From Fabrea salina (Eukaryota; Ciliophora; Heterotrichea; Heterotrichida; Fabreidae), in assembly GCA_022984795.1 (NCBI GenBank), contig JALIHJ010000033.1:186001-250000 (forward strand): DNA of 64,000 nucleotides, written 5' to 3'. Both the position numbers and the translations under genes were made by a program. Positions 51,845 through 62,031 of the stretch are shown here, piece by piece. The notes beneath the pieces are model-generated. The model saw nothing but the letters and a program-made list of their open reading frames with translations. It was not told the DNA's origin and did not search any database. Position 1 is the stretch's first letter. Each line of letters begins with the position of its first letter.

Positions 51845-53689
51845 TTACTGAAGTAAAGCACGCCTTAAGTCTTCTCTGAGTTTGCTTTCTCCAACTTGCC
51901 TCCAGGCACTCATTAAGTTGTTTTTGATGTGGCTATTGGGACTTAGTAAAGCTCGTTCAGTAAGTAAATTAAGGTCTTCGTGGTTCTGGTCTTGCACTGC
52001 CTTTTCAATTTGCAAAATCAAAGAATTTTCTTCCACTGCTGGCAAAATTTGTTCGTCTTCACTTCCAGGCAGCTCTTGTTGGAAACTTTCTTCCTTGGAA
52101 GTCGGTTTGAAGTTTTCGAAGTCACTCAATCCTAGCCTTCTTTTGCCTTCACCCAGTCCTACAAAGTTAGTTTCCTCTCCAGTGTTAAAAGGCAATGTCC
52201 TTCTGTTTCCAATAAACATTTTGAGCAAAGTCAGTTTGAGAAGTATGCGTCTTTTCAGAGGGTTCATCAAAATCTGCTCTCGGTAACGCCTGTTAACTAC
52301 TTTAAGCAGAAGAGGGTAGTCCCTTTCAAGCTTCTCACAAGGCAGTAGAGTTGCAGAAGCCACTTTCTTCCTGAGAAAATCTAGTATGTCGACTTGCTCC
52401 AACACAGTGTACTGCAGAGGGTGATTTTCTTTGTAAAGGAGTTCGTAGTGGTTCTGCAAAATGTCTATCATCTTTTCTATAGGCTCTACTTTTACAAACT
52501 GGTAGTTGGTGGTTGACCTTAGTATCAGTATCATCCTCTGAGCACTCCTTAAGTCCGTAAGTAAGAACCTGAAACCCAAAGCAAGTTTCTTTACAGTGTC
52601 AGAGTTCACAGGCCACTTAAGTTTGAAAGCCAAAAACAAAGCAAACAAGAAAAACAACAACAACAACCCACACAAGTTTATAACTGCCAAAAGAGCTGTG
52701 AAGTTAGACCCAACTAGTGTTTGGGAGTCATAGTCAACAACTTTTAAATAAGCCACAAAGTAGTTAGCAGCAAGCACCCAACTCAGCTCCATAAGTAACA
52801 TACTTGAACTGAAGCACCTATAAACAGGGAAAATTGTAACATAAGCTGAAAAAGCTGTTATCTGGATAGTAAGAATCAGCATTTTCACCCCAAAGTCTTC
52901 TACAAACACAGAGTGGACAGTCACCATACTAAGCACAAAGAGTTGGTAAAGTGGCCTGTGGTAAATTCTCAGCTTGTCTAGTTTGAAACTGCTGATCAGG
53001 TAAATCTTTTCAGTCAACCAAGAATGCGAAATCTGCAAAACCATTTCCATTTCCCTAAGTTGGATGAACTGTTCGTGGTCTTCGGGGTCCGGAGTAAGAA
53101 TTTGTTTCTTAGCGTGAATTAGCAAGTAAATAGGCATTCCCACCAGAAATGTTCCAACTCCAATATAGCCCAGCATTGAAAACAAAGTTTGCCAAAACTC
53201 AAACTCCCAGCACCCGTCGTACCGACAGATACTGTAAGGAAGCAGTCCCAAAGCAATTGGCAAGTACAGCAGGTGTGCTATTTTGAAGTAGTGCCTGTAG
53301 AACTTTACTTTGGCAACAACTGAACAGATAAAAAAAAACCTTCCAACTATGTAGAGTGCAATCATCCCCATGCACACAAAAACCCAAATGGCTAAGTAAA
53401 CCGTTCTTCCGGAAGAGTCCTCCACAATGGTGTCGTGCAAAAGACTAGAAAGGTCCAAATTAACCACAGTCACCCAGTCTATGATGCCTCTCCACTCCTC
53501 CGTCCAGTAGTCGTAATTCACTGCATAACACAAAGCAAACAGTTGGAAGAACTGTATAAGTAGGGTCAGTTTTTCAGACCAGAAAAAAGACACTGAGAGT
53601 GATTTCCACCAACTCTTCTTCTCCCCGAAGTCAAACAGCAGTTTAAATACTTTCAGTGACTCAGAATCCCCTGCACTAAAATCAGCCAT
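51845..53689 (-). CDS. multipass membrane protein of unknown function
   Basis: 614 residues, TAA stop. About eight strongly hydrophobic segments are visible between residues 40 and 365 (LTLLIQFFQLFALCY, AIWVFVCMGMIALYIVG, YLPIALGLLPY, YIGVGTFLVGMPIYLLIHA, LYQLFVLSMVTVH, ILTIQITAFSAYVTIF, LLLLFFLFALFLAFK), leaving a long helical, cytosolic C-terminus. The layout resembles the transmembrane end of large GCC2/GCC3-type protist surface proteins, but here it stands alone. No channel pore or transporter motif is recognisable. Divergent from GSTZ1 with 31 bp between start codons. Confidence 0.5.
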   Translation of the reverse strand: MADFSAGDSESLKVFKLLFDFGEKKSWWKSLSVSFFWSEKLTLLIQFFQLFALCYAVNYDYWTEEWRGIIDWVTVVNLDLSSLLHDTIVEDSSGRTVYLAIWVFVCMGMIALYIVGRFFFICSVVAKVKFYRHYFKIAHLLYLPIALGLLPYSICRYDGCWEFEFWQTLFSMLGYIGVGTFLVGMPIYLLIHAKKQILTPDPEDHEQFIQLREMEMVLQISHSWLTEKIYLISSFKLDKLRIYHRPLYQLFVLSMVTVHSVFVEDFGVKMLILTIQITAFSAYVTIFPVYRCFSSSMLLMELSWVLAANYFVAYLKVVDYDSQTLVGSNFTALLAVINLCGLLLLFFLFALFLAFKLKWPVNSDTVKKLALGFRFLLTDLRSAQRMILILRSTTNYQFVKVEPIEKMIDILQNHYELLYKENHPLQYTVLEQVDILDFLRKKVASATLLPCEKLERDYPLLLKVVNRRYREQILMNPLKRRILLKLTLLKMFIGNRRTLPFNTGEETNFVGLGEGKRRLGLSDFENFKPTSKEESFQQELPGSEDEQILPAVEENSLILQIEKAVQDQNHEDLNLLTERALLSPNSHIKNNLMSAWRQVGESKLREDLRRALLQ

Positions 53690-53720
53690 TGTTTATCAAT
53701 TGAGTTGCTGGTACTCAAAA

Positions 53721-54356
53721 ATGGAATACAGGTTGTATGCTTACTGGAGGAGTTCCTGTTCGTGGCGTGTTAGGATCGTACTCAGCATTAAGCACATCCA
53801 GTACTCAGTTGAACCAGTCAACCTTTTAGAAGGCAAACAAAGAGAGTCAGAGTACTCCCAAAAAAACTCTATGCGCCAAGTCCCTACTCTCATGGTAGGT
53901 GAAGACTTTTCCCTCACCCAAAGCTTAGCTATCATGAGGTACCTTGAAAGCCAACACCCAGAACCAAGCATGCTCCCCAGTGACCCGTTTGTGCTTGCTA
54001 AAATGTGGGAAGTTTGTGAAGTAATTAACTCCGGAACTCAGCCACTCCAAAATGTTTCTGTAATAAAAAGAATAAACGACATAGGGGGCGATGGCAAACA
54101 GTGGGCAAAAGAGTACATTGAAAAAGGACTGAGTTCAGTTGAGAATATAATTTCCAACTACAGCAAAACCTACTCCTTTGAAGACTACCCTACTTTGGCA
54201 GACGCATGCATTCTGCCGCAAGTCTACAACGCTAGACGTTTTGAAATAGACATGAACTTGTTCCCCAGGTGCCAAGAAATAGCAGAGAGACTCATGCAAA
54301 TTCCGGAAGTAGTGGAGTCTTCCCCCGATCAGCAACCCGATAAACCTTCCTCCTAA
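53721..54356 (+). CDS. GSTZ1: maleylacetoacetate isomerase / GST zeta
   Basis: 211 residues from ATG 53721, TAA stop. The zeta-class catalytic motif SSCSWRVRI is at residues 11-19, with the invariant Ser-Ser-Cys. Next come PVNLLEGKQ, QVPTLMVGEDFSLTQSLAIMRYLE (cis-Pro and glutathione-binding E/S), and the C-terminal all-helical domain with YPTLADACILPQVYNARRF. It isomerises maleylacetoacetate to fumarylacetoacetate in tyrosine/phenylalanine breakdown, using glutathione. Length is the family's usual 215. The frame is open upstream to 53700, but there is no earlier ATG. Confidence 0.92.
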   Translation: MEYRLYAYWRSSCSWRVRIVLSIKHIQYSVEPVNLLEGKQRESEYSQKNSMRQVPTLMVGEDFSLTQSLAIMRYLESQHPEPSMLPSDPFVLAKMWEVCEVINSGTQPLQNVSVIKRINDIGGDGKQWAKEYIEKGLSSVENIISNYSKTYSFEDYPTLADACILPQVYNARRFEIDMNLFPRCQEIAERLMQIPEVVESSPDQQPDKPSS

Positions 54357-54366
54357 ATAACAAAAA

Positions 54367-55791
54367 ATGGAGCACGGCAGACTTGCGCATACACTAAACA
54401 ACGAGTTAGACAAAATTGGATGGGGCAAATTCCAATATTACATATTCCTAGTCTGCGGAACGGCTTGGGCAGCAGATATGCTGTGGGTTGAAGTTGTAGC
54501 TATTTTAATGGCAAGTGCGGGTGATCAGTGGAACTTAAATGACTCTCAGAGAGGAGTGATCAGCACGACGTTTATGTTTGGGATGTTTCTAGGTTCTTAC
54601 GCCTGGGGATACTTGGGAGACAGGTACGGAAGAATGTTTGCTTTCAAGAAAACTGTTTTGGTGGCAGCAATTGGCAGTGTCATGCTGATTTTTGCCTGGA
54701 ACTTAGGGAGTCTGATCATGATAGGGATCTTTATTGGGTTTGGAATAGGGGGTGAAATAGCTTTGGGAGGAACTGTATTTTCGGAGTTTTGTCCTCCTAG
54801 CAAAGCCTGGACTTTGACTTTACTAGCTACCACTTGGTGCATGGGTGGGACTTTGGCTGCTGCCTTTGCTCTCATTATCGAGTGGATAGGAACTGGTCCT
54901 TTGGTGTTGTGGAGGTGGATTGCCATATGTGCTTGTGTAACTGAACTAATTGCCTTTTTCCTGAGACTCAAGATGCCCGAAACTCCCCATTACTTATTAG
55001 CTAACGGACACTTAGAACAGGTTGAAGAGTGCTTGAGAAGGATTGCAAAGCACAACGACCCCAGACTACTAGAGCCCGACGTAAGGGAAATCAAGCTTAC
55101 TACAGGTGCTTCGCGCGGCCAAAACGAGTCTGCTGAAAAAGCAATTAGGGACAAGGCTCCTTTGATTGAAGAGAAAAAGTCCCAGTTGATGCTGAAACTT
55201 TTTGGAGCGAAGTACATAAGAGTGACTATTTTGATGTCACTTGTGTACTTTTTCGGAATAGGGGCTTTTATAGCTTTGACTGACTTCATGCCAATTCTGC
55301 TTGAAAAAACAGGAGAAGAGTCCATGGAAAGTGGTTTGTGGATGTACTTGACAGTCATGATGCAGCAAGGATTTGCTTTGCCAGGAATTCTTTTTGCAAC
55401 TTGGTTGGTAGAGACGCCTTTAGGCAGGAAGTGGACTTTGGCTTTGCCCTTTGTCGTGAGTGGAGTGTTTGCTTATGCCTTTATTTTGGCAAACAGCTAT
55501 ACAACAATAGTGGTCTTCACTACCCTGACAAACATTTTTTCGATGATGGCGTTTTCAGCACTCTACACAATAACTCCAGAAAGCTACGGAACAGACGTTA
55601 GGAACTCAGGCGTGGGTTGGGCCAACGCTTTGGGCAAACTAGGAGGAATCATAGCACCTAGTATTTTTGGCATAATGCTGGACCTCAAGCACGGAACTGA
55701 AATGACAATAGTGTCTATTTCTTTGATCCTTATTTCAGTTGGAGCTATTTCAGTCTTGCTACGCGAAACACGCAATAAGCCCTTGGAATAA
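54367..55791 (+). CDS. MFS transporter, SVOP/sugar-porter-like (tandem copy 1)
   Basis: 474 residues, TAA stop, no intron needed. Twelve transmembrane segments are expected. Characteristic loops: FGMFLGSYAWGYLGDRYGRMFAFKK (MFS signature with DRYGR), the GFGIGGEIALGG segment, RLKMPETPHYLL and, in the second half, ESYGTDVRNSGVGWANALGKLGG. The PETPHY and R-N-x-G-x-G-W-x-N motifs are typical of the SV2-related SVOP/organic-solute group. Substrate unknown (carboxylates, sugars and organic cations are all used in this group). It follows GSTZ1 by 10 bp and is paralogous to the next gene. Confidence 0.88.
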   Translation: MEHGRLAHTLNNELDKIGWGKFQYYIFLVCGTAWAADMLWVEVVAILMASAGDQWNLNDSQRGVISTTFMFGMFLGSYAWGYLGDRYGRMFAFKKTVLVAAIGSVMLIFAWNLGSLIMIGIFIGFGIGGEIALGGTVFSEFCPPSKAWTLTLLATTWCMGGTLAAAFALIIEWIGTGPLVLWRWIAICACVTELIAFFLRLKMPETPHYLLANGHLEQVEECLRRIAKHNDPRLLEPDVREIKLTTGASRGQNESAEKAIRDKAPLIEEKKSQLMLKLFGAKYIRVTILMSLVYFFGIGAFIALTDFMPILLEKTGEESMESGLWMYLTVMMQQGFALPGILFATWLVETPLGRKWTLALPFVVSGVFAYAFILANSYTTIVVFTTLTNIFSMMAFSALYTITPESYGTDVRNSGVGWANALGKLGGIIAPSIFGIMLDLKHGTEMTIVSISLILISVGAISVLLRETRNKPLE

Positions 55792-55838
55792 CACATATGC
55801 TTAAATTTATGTTAATTTCAGTAGGTTTGGTAAGTAAA

Positions 55839-57209
55839 ATGGAAAACAAGGACGAAGTAGTGGGGGAGGTGTTTGAAAAAATAGGCTTTGGGTGGTACAA
55901 CAAGTGGGTTTTCTTGGTTTGCGGACTGGTGAGTTTTACTTAGGCTTGGGTAAGCGACATGACTTGGACTATAAACACATCTATAATCATGCAAGGTGTT
56001 TCGAAACTCTGGGTTCTTTCTGAATTTCAAGTAAGCCTCATAAGTCTCAACTTTGTGGTCGGGATGTTTTTGGGGTCTTACTTCTGGGGGATCTTGGCAG
56101 ACATCTATGGAAGAATGTTTTCTTTCAAAAAAACAGTAATTTTCGCACTGTTAGGCGGGATCGGGCTTACGGTCAGCCCAAGTGTGGAGTGGGTGTACAT
56201 AAGCAACCTGGTCACAGGTTTCGGAGTAGGTGGAGAAATTGCTTTGGGTGGAACTGTTTTGGCTGAGTTCACTCCTCCTTCACGCAACTGGCTCATAGGC
56301 TTGCTTTGCATGTTCTGGAGTCTAGGAGGGGCTATTTCTGCACTGTTGGCTTTAATGTTCCAGTTCACAGGAGAAGCTGTGATGTGGAGGTGGGTGTGTG
56401 GGATTTGTGCAGGGACTGAGTTCCTTTTTCTGTTTCTGAGGTGGAACATGCCTGAAACTCCCTTTTGGCTCTACAACCAAGAAAGGTACACTGAAGCCCA
56501 CTCAGTCATGAAAAAAGTTCAAAAGAAAAACCAAACTGACCACTTCGACTTAAACTACTTTTCTTTTGACTCCTTTATTTCAGGCACTGGTTTCCAAGAA
56601 AACAAGTCAAGCATCATTTTAAAGATTTTTGGGAAAGTCCACATAAGAACTACCCTCATTATGTCTCTGATCTACTTCTTGGGCAACTTTGCATTTGCAG
56701 CACTAGTTTACTTCATGCCTATGCTTATAAAGCAGTCTAGTTCTGAAGAGTCCACAACTTTCGTGTGGGTCATAATACTGATCCAGCAAGCAGCAGGAAT
56801 CCCAGGCAACTTCCTAGCAGCTTGGTTAATGGAGTCGAGTTTGGGCAGGAAGTGGTTGTTAGTTGTAGCTTCGCTAGTGACATCTGTGCTGACTTTCCTG
56901 TTTTTGATGGCAAACGGAGTAGGAACCACTCTTTTGTTCAGTTCTTTGATGATGATGTGTTCTTACTTGACTTGGAGTGTAGCTTACACAGTTACTCCAG
57001 AGTCCTACCCTACAGAAATCAGGAACTCTGGTGTAGGTTGGGCCAACACTTGTGCAAAGTTTGGAGGCATTGTAGCTCCTCCTTTGATGGGAGTGCTTAT
57101 GGAACTAGAAAGTGGCTTTGTGGTGAGTTTGGTGGGGATCTCAGGAGTCTTTGTTGCAATAGGTCTTCTTTGCTCACTGATTAAAGAAAAACGAGTAATG
57201 AAGGAATAA
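55839..57209 (+). CDS. MFS transporter, SVOP/sugar-porter-like (tandem copy 2, one intron)
   Basis: CDS join(55839..55928, 55944..57209), 451 residues. The intron GTGAGTTTTACTTAG lies after codon 30, within the sequence for the first transmembrane helix (VFLVCGL joined to AWVSDMTW), which aligns with copy 1's FLVCGTAWAADMLW. Same landmark motifs as copy 1: DIYGRMFSFKK, GFGVGGEIALGGTV, RWNMPETPFWL and ESYPTEIRNSGVGWANTCAKFGG. Diverged along the whole length, so an older duplication; the intron is absent from copy 1. Substrate unknown. Confidence 0.88.
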
Positions 57210-57241
57210 TCAAATTTAATTTTGGGTCCATGTTAGTTATC

Positions 57242-58786
57242 TTACCTAGTTAATCCTGAAGTCTGCTTCAAAAACTTAGGAACCAAATAGAAGTATTTGT
57301 AAATCTTTTCACAAATTTCCATGAAAACCATAACTTGGCCGTATACTTGGCAGAAATCCAAAATGTATGTTTCTTCGTACTTGTGGATATTGACTTGGAA
57401 CTTCACGTGTCTTTCCAGAAGACTAGGGTTTGTTTTGACTTGCGACTTGACTTTTTTAGCCTGGTCCACAAACCCCAGGGTTCTAGCCCGCACACTGAAG
57501 TTGGACAAAAGTCTCCACTCCAGTCCAGACTGCCTCAAAGCATCAAATAAGTTGATCATTAAATTGCAAGAATCTACACAGCACCTGAACCCGTAAACCC
57601 AGTTATTTGGAACCAACACTGTTTTTTCAAAGGAGTTTTTAGAGTCCCTTTCAACCTCTGGAGGCATCAAAGACCTAAACACAGGGTTCACTTTCATGTG
57701 GGTGCTGTCTAGCAAGTTCCTTTTCATTTTCATTTTGGTGTCCCTCAGTAGTTCATAACTCACGTTAACCAAGTTCACCTTTTGGCTTTTTAAACTATCT
57801 ATAATAGAGCTTTTTTCGTACATTCCTTTGAACTCAGGAAGTTCCATTAGTTCCTGGACAATTTCATCATCTAAGTCCAGCCCAGACTTTTCAGCCCTGA
57901 TTTCAGAAATAGAGTTAACATCTTTGTAGTGGTCCACTATAGTGGGAGTGTACCTTAAGTGCAGAGGAAGGTGCATTTTATACCAGGGGTGTTCTTGGAT
58001 TTGCTTTGCCGTGATCCTTGCCACTGGGTCAGCTGCTAACATTCTGGAAATCAAGTCCTTTGCCAGTGGAGAGATATGGTGGGGCATTTCATAACTTGCA
58101 GACTTAATTTTTGAAAACAAAGCTGGGATGTTGCCTTCGTCAAAGGGAAGGTACCCTGCCAACAAAGCATACAGCACCACGCCGATGCTCCAAATGTCCA
58201 CTTCAGGCCCGCAGTAAGCACTTCCGGATATCAGCTCTGGCGCTGCATAATTAGGGGACCCACAAGCAGTCTTTAGAAACTCACCGTCTCTAAGCATGCT
58301 GGAAAGACCAAAGTCACTAATTTTGATGTTGGTGTCTTCGTCAAGCAAAATGTTTTCAGGCTTGATGTCTCGGTGCACAACTTTGTGCAAGTGGCAGTAG
58401 TGCACAGCTGAAAGGATTTCCTGAAAGAACTTGCGCGCTTCTGGTTCAGGCATTCTGCCTTGGCGTTCAATTAAGTTGTAGAGTTCGCCTCCAGGGACAT
58501 ACTCCATGACCAGCACTATATCGTTGGGTGTTTCAAACACTTCGTAGCTAAGTGGGCCTTACAGTCTTATAATGTGTGGATGATGAAACAACCGCAGAAT
58601 CCTCACTTCCCGACCGACTTTCCTGCCCAAGTGCTGTTCTCTTATAAAAGAGCGTTTAATAACTTTAATAGCTACGAGCTCTTTCGTGATTTTGTGTTCA
58701 GCAACTACTTATGGGTTACGTTTAACTTTTCCGAAACTCCCTCCTCCCAAGGACCGAATTATTCTGTAGTTTTCTAGCGAAGACAT
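57242..58786 (-). CDS. AMPK alpha / SNF1-type protein kinase (two introns)
   Basis: CDS complement(join(57242..58547, 58563..58704, 58720..58786)), 504 residues, TAA stop. Introns are GTAACCCATAAGTAG (near codon 22) and GTAAGGCCCACTTAG (near codon 70). Spliced, the N-terminus is MSSLENYRIIRSLGGGSFGKVKLAEH with catalytic Lys in VAIKVIK. Later: HRDIKPENILL, DFG, and the T-loop FLKTACGSPNYAAPE with the activating Thr near 162. A UBA-like auto-inhibitory helix (DDEIVQELMELPEFKG) and a C-terminal KA1-type domain (NNWVYGFRCC to the end) complete the AMPK/SNF1 layout. Energy-sensing kinase; beta and gamma partners are not in this window. Confidence 0.93.
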
Positions 58787-58859
58787 TATGATTATTACTC
58801 ATTTTACTAAGCTTTGCAAAATAGATTAGAGTTTCCATCTTGGTCAGATATAAATAGTG

Positions 58860-61800
58860 ATGTCTTCACAAGCAATAGTTAGCTACGGGTACCAAGGAAA
58901 CTTTCGTTACGACACGAACGACAAACAGGAGTTCGTTGGTCTTTCAAACCAAGGAGCCACTTGTTACATGAACTCTTTGCTACAGACTCTGTTCTTGACT
59001 CCAGAGTTCCGCAGAGAAATCTACCGCTGGAGGTACGACAGTGAAAAGCATGGAGAGCAAGAAGATTGCATACCCCTCCAACTGCAGTTGCTGTTCGGAA
59101 AATTGCAGCTTTCAGACTCGCTCTACATAGAAACAACTGGACTCACTAAAAGCTTCCAGTGGGACATCCGGGATAGTTTCCAGCAACACGACGTGCAGGA
59201 GTTCTGCAGGGTCCTCTTCGACGCTATTGAACAAAGCGTAGAGGGCACTGAACAAGCCAACATGATCAAGCAACTCTACGAAGGAACTTACGTGGATTAT
59301 GTCAAGTGCATGAATTGCTCGCACGAAAGTTCCAGAGAAGACAAGTTCTTGGATCTTAGCTTGACTGTCAAAAACATGTTTGACAAGATCTACAACGACT
59401 CAGTAGAAAAAGCCCTAGAAAGCTACATAAGGCCTGAAGAACTTACAGGCGACAACCAGTACTTCTGTGAAAAGTGCAACAGCAAACAAGACGCTTTGAA
59501 GGGTCTTAAGTTCAAGGAACTTCCCTACATCATGGCTCTCCAACTCAAAAGGTTCGACTTGGACTTGCAGACCTTTTCCCGAATTAAACTCAACGACGAA
59601 GTTAGGTTCCCCCAAATCCTCAACATGAACTCCTACCTAAAAGGAACACTGCAAACAGCAATGGACTCGGACAAGCCAGGCTCTAGTTCTGACGAAGAAG
59701 AGTCCCCAATAGCTGACTTGTCTCCAACAGACATAGACAACTGCGACTTCCAACTAGCCAAGTTTAGTTCATACGACACCATAATGGACGACGACGAAAA
59801 GAAGCCCCTGAAACTAGACCCAATAGCAAAGAAAAAACAAATTGAAAGAAGAGCTGAAATCCAGAAACAAGAAAGAGCAAAACTCATAGAAGAGTACAGA
59901 GAGGACGGAGAAAATGTTTATGAGTTGTTTTCTGTGATGATTCACTCAGGCTCGGCCTTGGGAGGGCACTACTACGCCTACATTAAGTCCTTTGAAAACG
60001 AAAGGTGGTACAACTTCAACGACAGCATAGTTAAAGAAATTGACGAAAAAGACATTGAAAAGGTGTTTGGAGGGACGAGTAAGAGTCTGGGGTACTGGGG
60101 TTCTTCTTACTCGTCAAATGCATACTTGCTGATGTACAGGAAAGTAGACGAGTCCAAAAACATTTCGAGAATAGAGAGTTCAGAAGTGCCTGAGTACATT
60201 TTGGAAGTCCTTGAAAAAGAAAAAGAAAAGGAAGAAGAAGAAGCCCGCGAAAGAGCTGAAAAACTCAAAAAGATGAAACTGCGGGTCTTCTACAAAGGCA
60301 AAGAAAAACAAATCGAAATGAACAAAGACGCCCTCCTCAAAGAACTCAAAAAGAAAGCCTTGGAAGAATTCGAAATTCAAGAGATTTCAAACGAAAACGT
60401 AAGGGTGAGGGGCTACTCCCAGTACTACGACATCTTCCAAGAAGTCTTCAACGAAGAAAAAAGTCTTGAAAACCTAGGCTTGTACAGCCACAGACTCATT
60501 GCTCTCGAAACCAAGAAGCCTTCCGAAGAGTTCGAAGAGTACGACCCCCTCAAAGTCACTATCAAAGTCAACGTCTGGGACGAAGAAACCTGCAGTGACC
60601 CCGAACTTCCTTTTGAACAAAAAACTTCCAACCCCTCCAAGTTCCAAGTCGAGAAAAGAGAAACTGTCAGGAAACTCATGCAGTTCCTGGAAGAAAAGTT
60701 CAAAGTTCCCTTTGCAAAACAAAAACTACTCAAAAAGGGATTTGCTAGTTTTTCACAAACTCCAGAAGTGATTTCAGCAAGACACAACTTAGACCAGTCC
60801 ATCAGTATGGTCAGGATCTACGAAGGCTGCGTTTTGTACCTAGAAAGTGTTGAAGACCACCAAGCTAAGTCCAAGTGGCAGAAGTTGCTTGAAGAAGAGG
60901 CCAACAAAATAACCATCAAATTCAACCACCCCGACCAAAAGCCCAACGTCCACGGACAACTTGACTTCAAAGAAAGTGTAGTCATCCAAAACAAAAAGAC
61001 TCTCCAAGACCTCAAAAAAGAAATAGCTTCCAAAATCAACTTAGAAGTCGACGAGTTCATCATGAAGAGGGGCAGCAGGTACGGAGCTGAAACCAAAGAC
61101 ATGAGTCTGAAGTTAAGTCAAGCCAACATAGTCAACAACAACCTTTTCTTCATTGAAAGAGGCACTCCTTCCAGACCTGACGAGTTAAGACTTATTTTCC
61201 ACTTAGCACTTCCTGCCAAACCCACTGACTGCGACGGAGCTTCCTTTTCCTTTACAGAACTCTTCCAACTGCCTGTCCACCTAGAGTCCAGAATCAAGCA
61301 AGTCAAAGAAAAAGTGGCTGAAAGACTCAAAGAAATGTACCCTTCCATGGAAGTGGACCCTGAGAAAATGCGCTTAAGAGAAAAGTACAACGAAAAAATG
61401 AACAAGGTGCTGAAGGACCAAGAAATGATAAGGCAGTACCACATGTTTGACAAGAAAAACATCGGAGTGCAGTTGCTTGAGGAACCCGACAAAAAGCTAG
61501 AGTACTCAGAGATAATAGTCATAGTTAGGAAGTGGTCTCCCTCCACTTGGGAACTCACTTCTCCTAAAGAAATAATCATCAACAAGCACTGGAGACTCCA
61601 CGAGTTCGGAGAAAACCTAAGTAAGATCTTCGAAATACCAGTAAGTTCTACTTAGCACGAAAACTTAGGAGTCCACAGAGTAAGTTACTCTTACAACTTC
61701 ATGAGGGGCGAACTGAAGTCTGAAAAGTTCATAAAAACCCAGGGCAACTACCACTACCTGTCAAGCCAGCCCTGGTACTTGAGTGTGGATGGAATGCTTT

Positions 61801-62009
61801 TTATGTAAGTTTTACTCAGAATCAAAGATAACACCGAAGAACTCCGCGAAATGACTTCTGAAGAGAAAAAGAAGTACTCTGCTAAATCTTTTTACGGGTT
61901 TTCAAGTGTCACTAACTTCAGTTACGAGTCCAGAGAAAAAAGCATGAAAATCACAGTCAAAAAGAAAAAGAAGGAAGACCCCGACTCCCAAGAAAAAGAA
62001 GATAATTAA
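58860..62009 (+). CDS. USP47: USP47-like ubiquitin-specific protease (two introns near 3' end)
   Basis: CDS join(58860..61640, 61656..61804, 61820..62009), 1,039 residues. Introns are GTAAGTTCTACTTAG and GTAAGTTTTACTCAG, both in the last 400 bp. Cys box GLSNQGATCYMNSLLQTLF near residue 30-50 (active Cys ~35); QQHDVQEFCRVLFDAIEQ; zinc ribbon CMNCSHESS and CEKCNSKQ; His box GGHYYAYIKS near 370. FKELPYIMALQLKRFDLDLQTFSRIKLND is USP47-specific. After the catalytic domain come ubiquitin-like repeats. The MATH domain of USP7 is absent. It removes ubiquitin, for example from DNA polymerase beta in animals; the ciliate target is unknown. Confidence 0.9.
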
Positions 62010-62031
62010 ATACGGCTTAGACCTGTAACTG

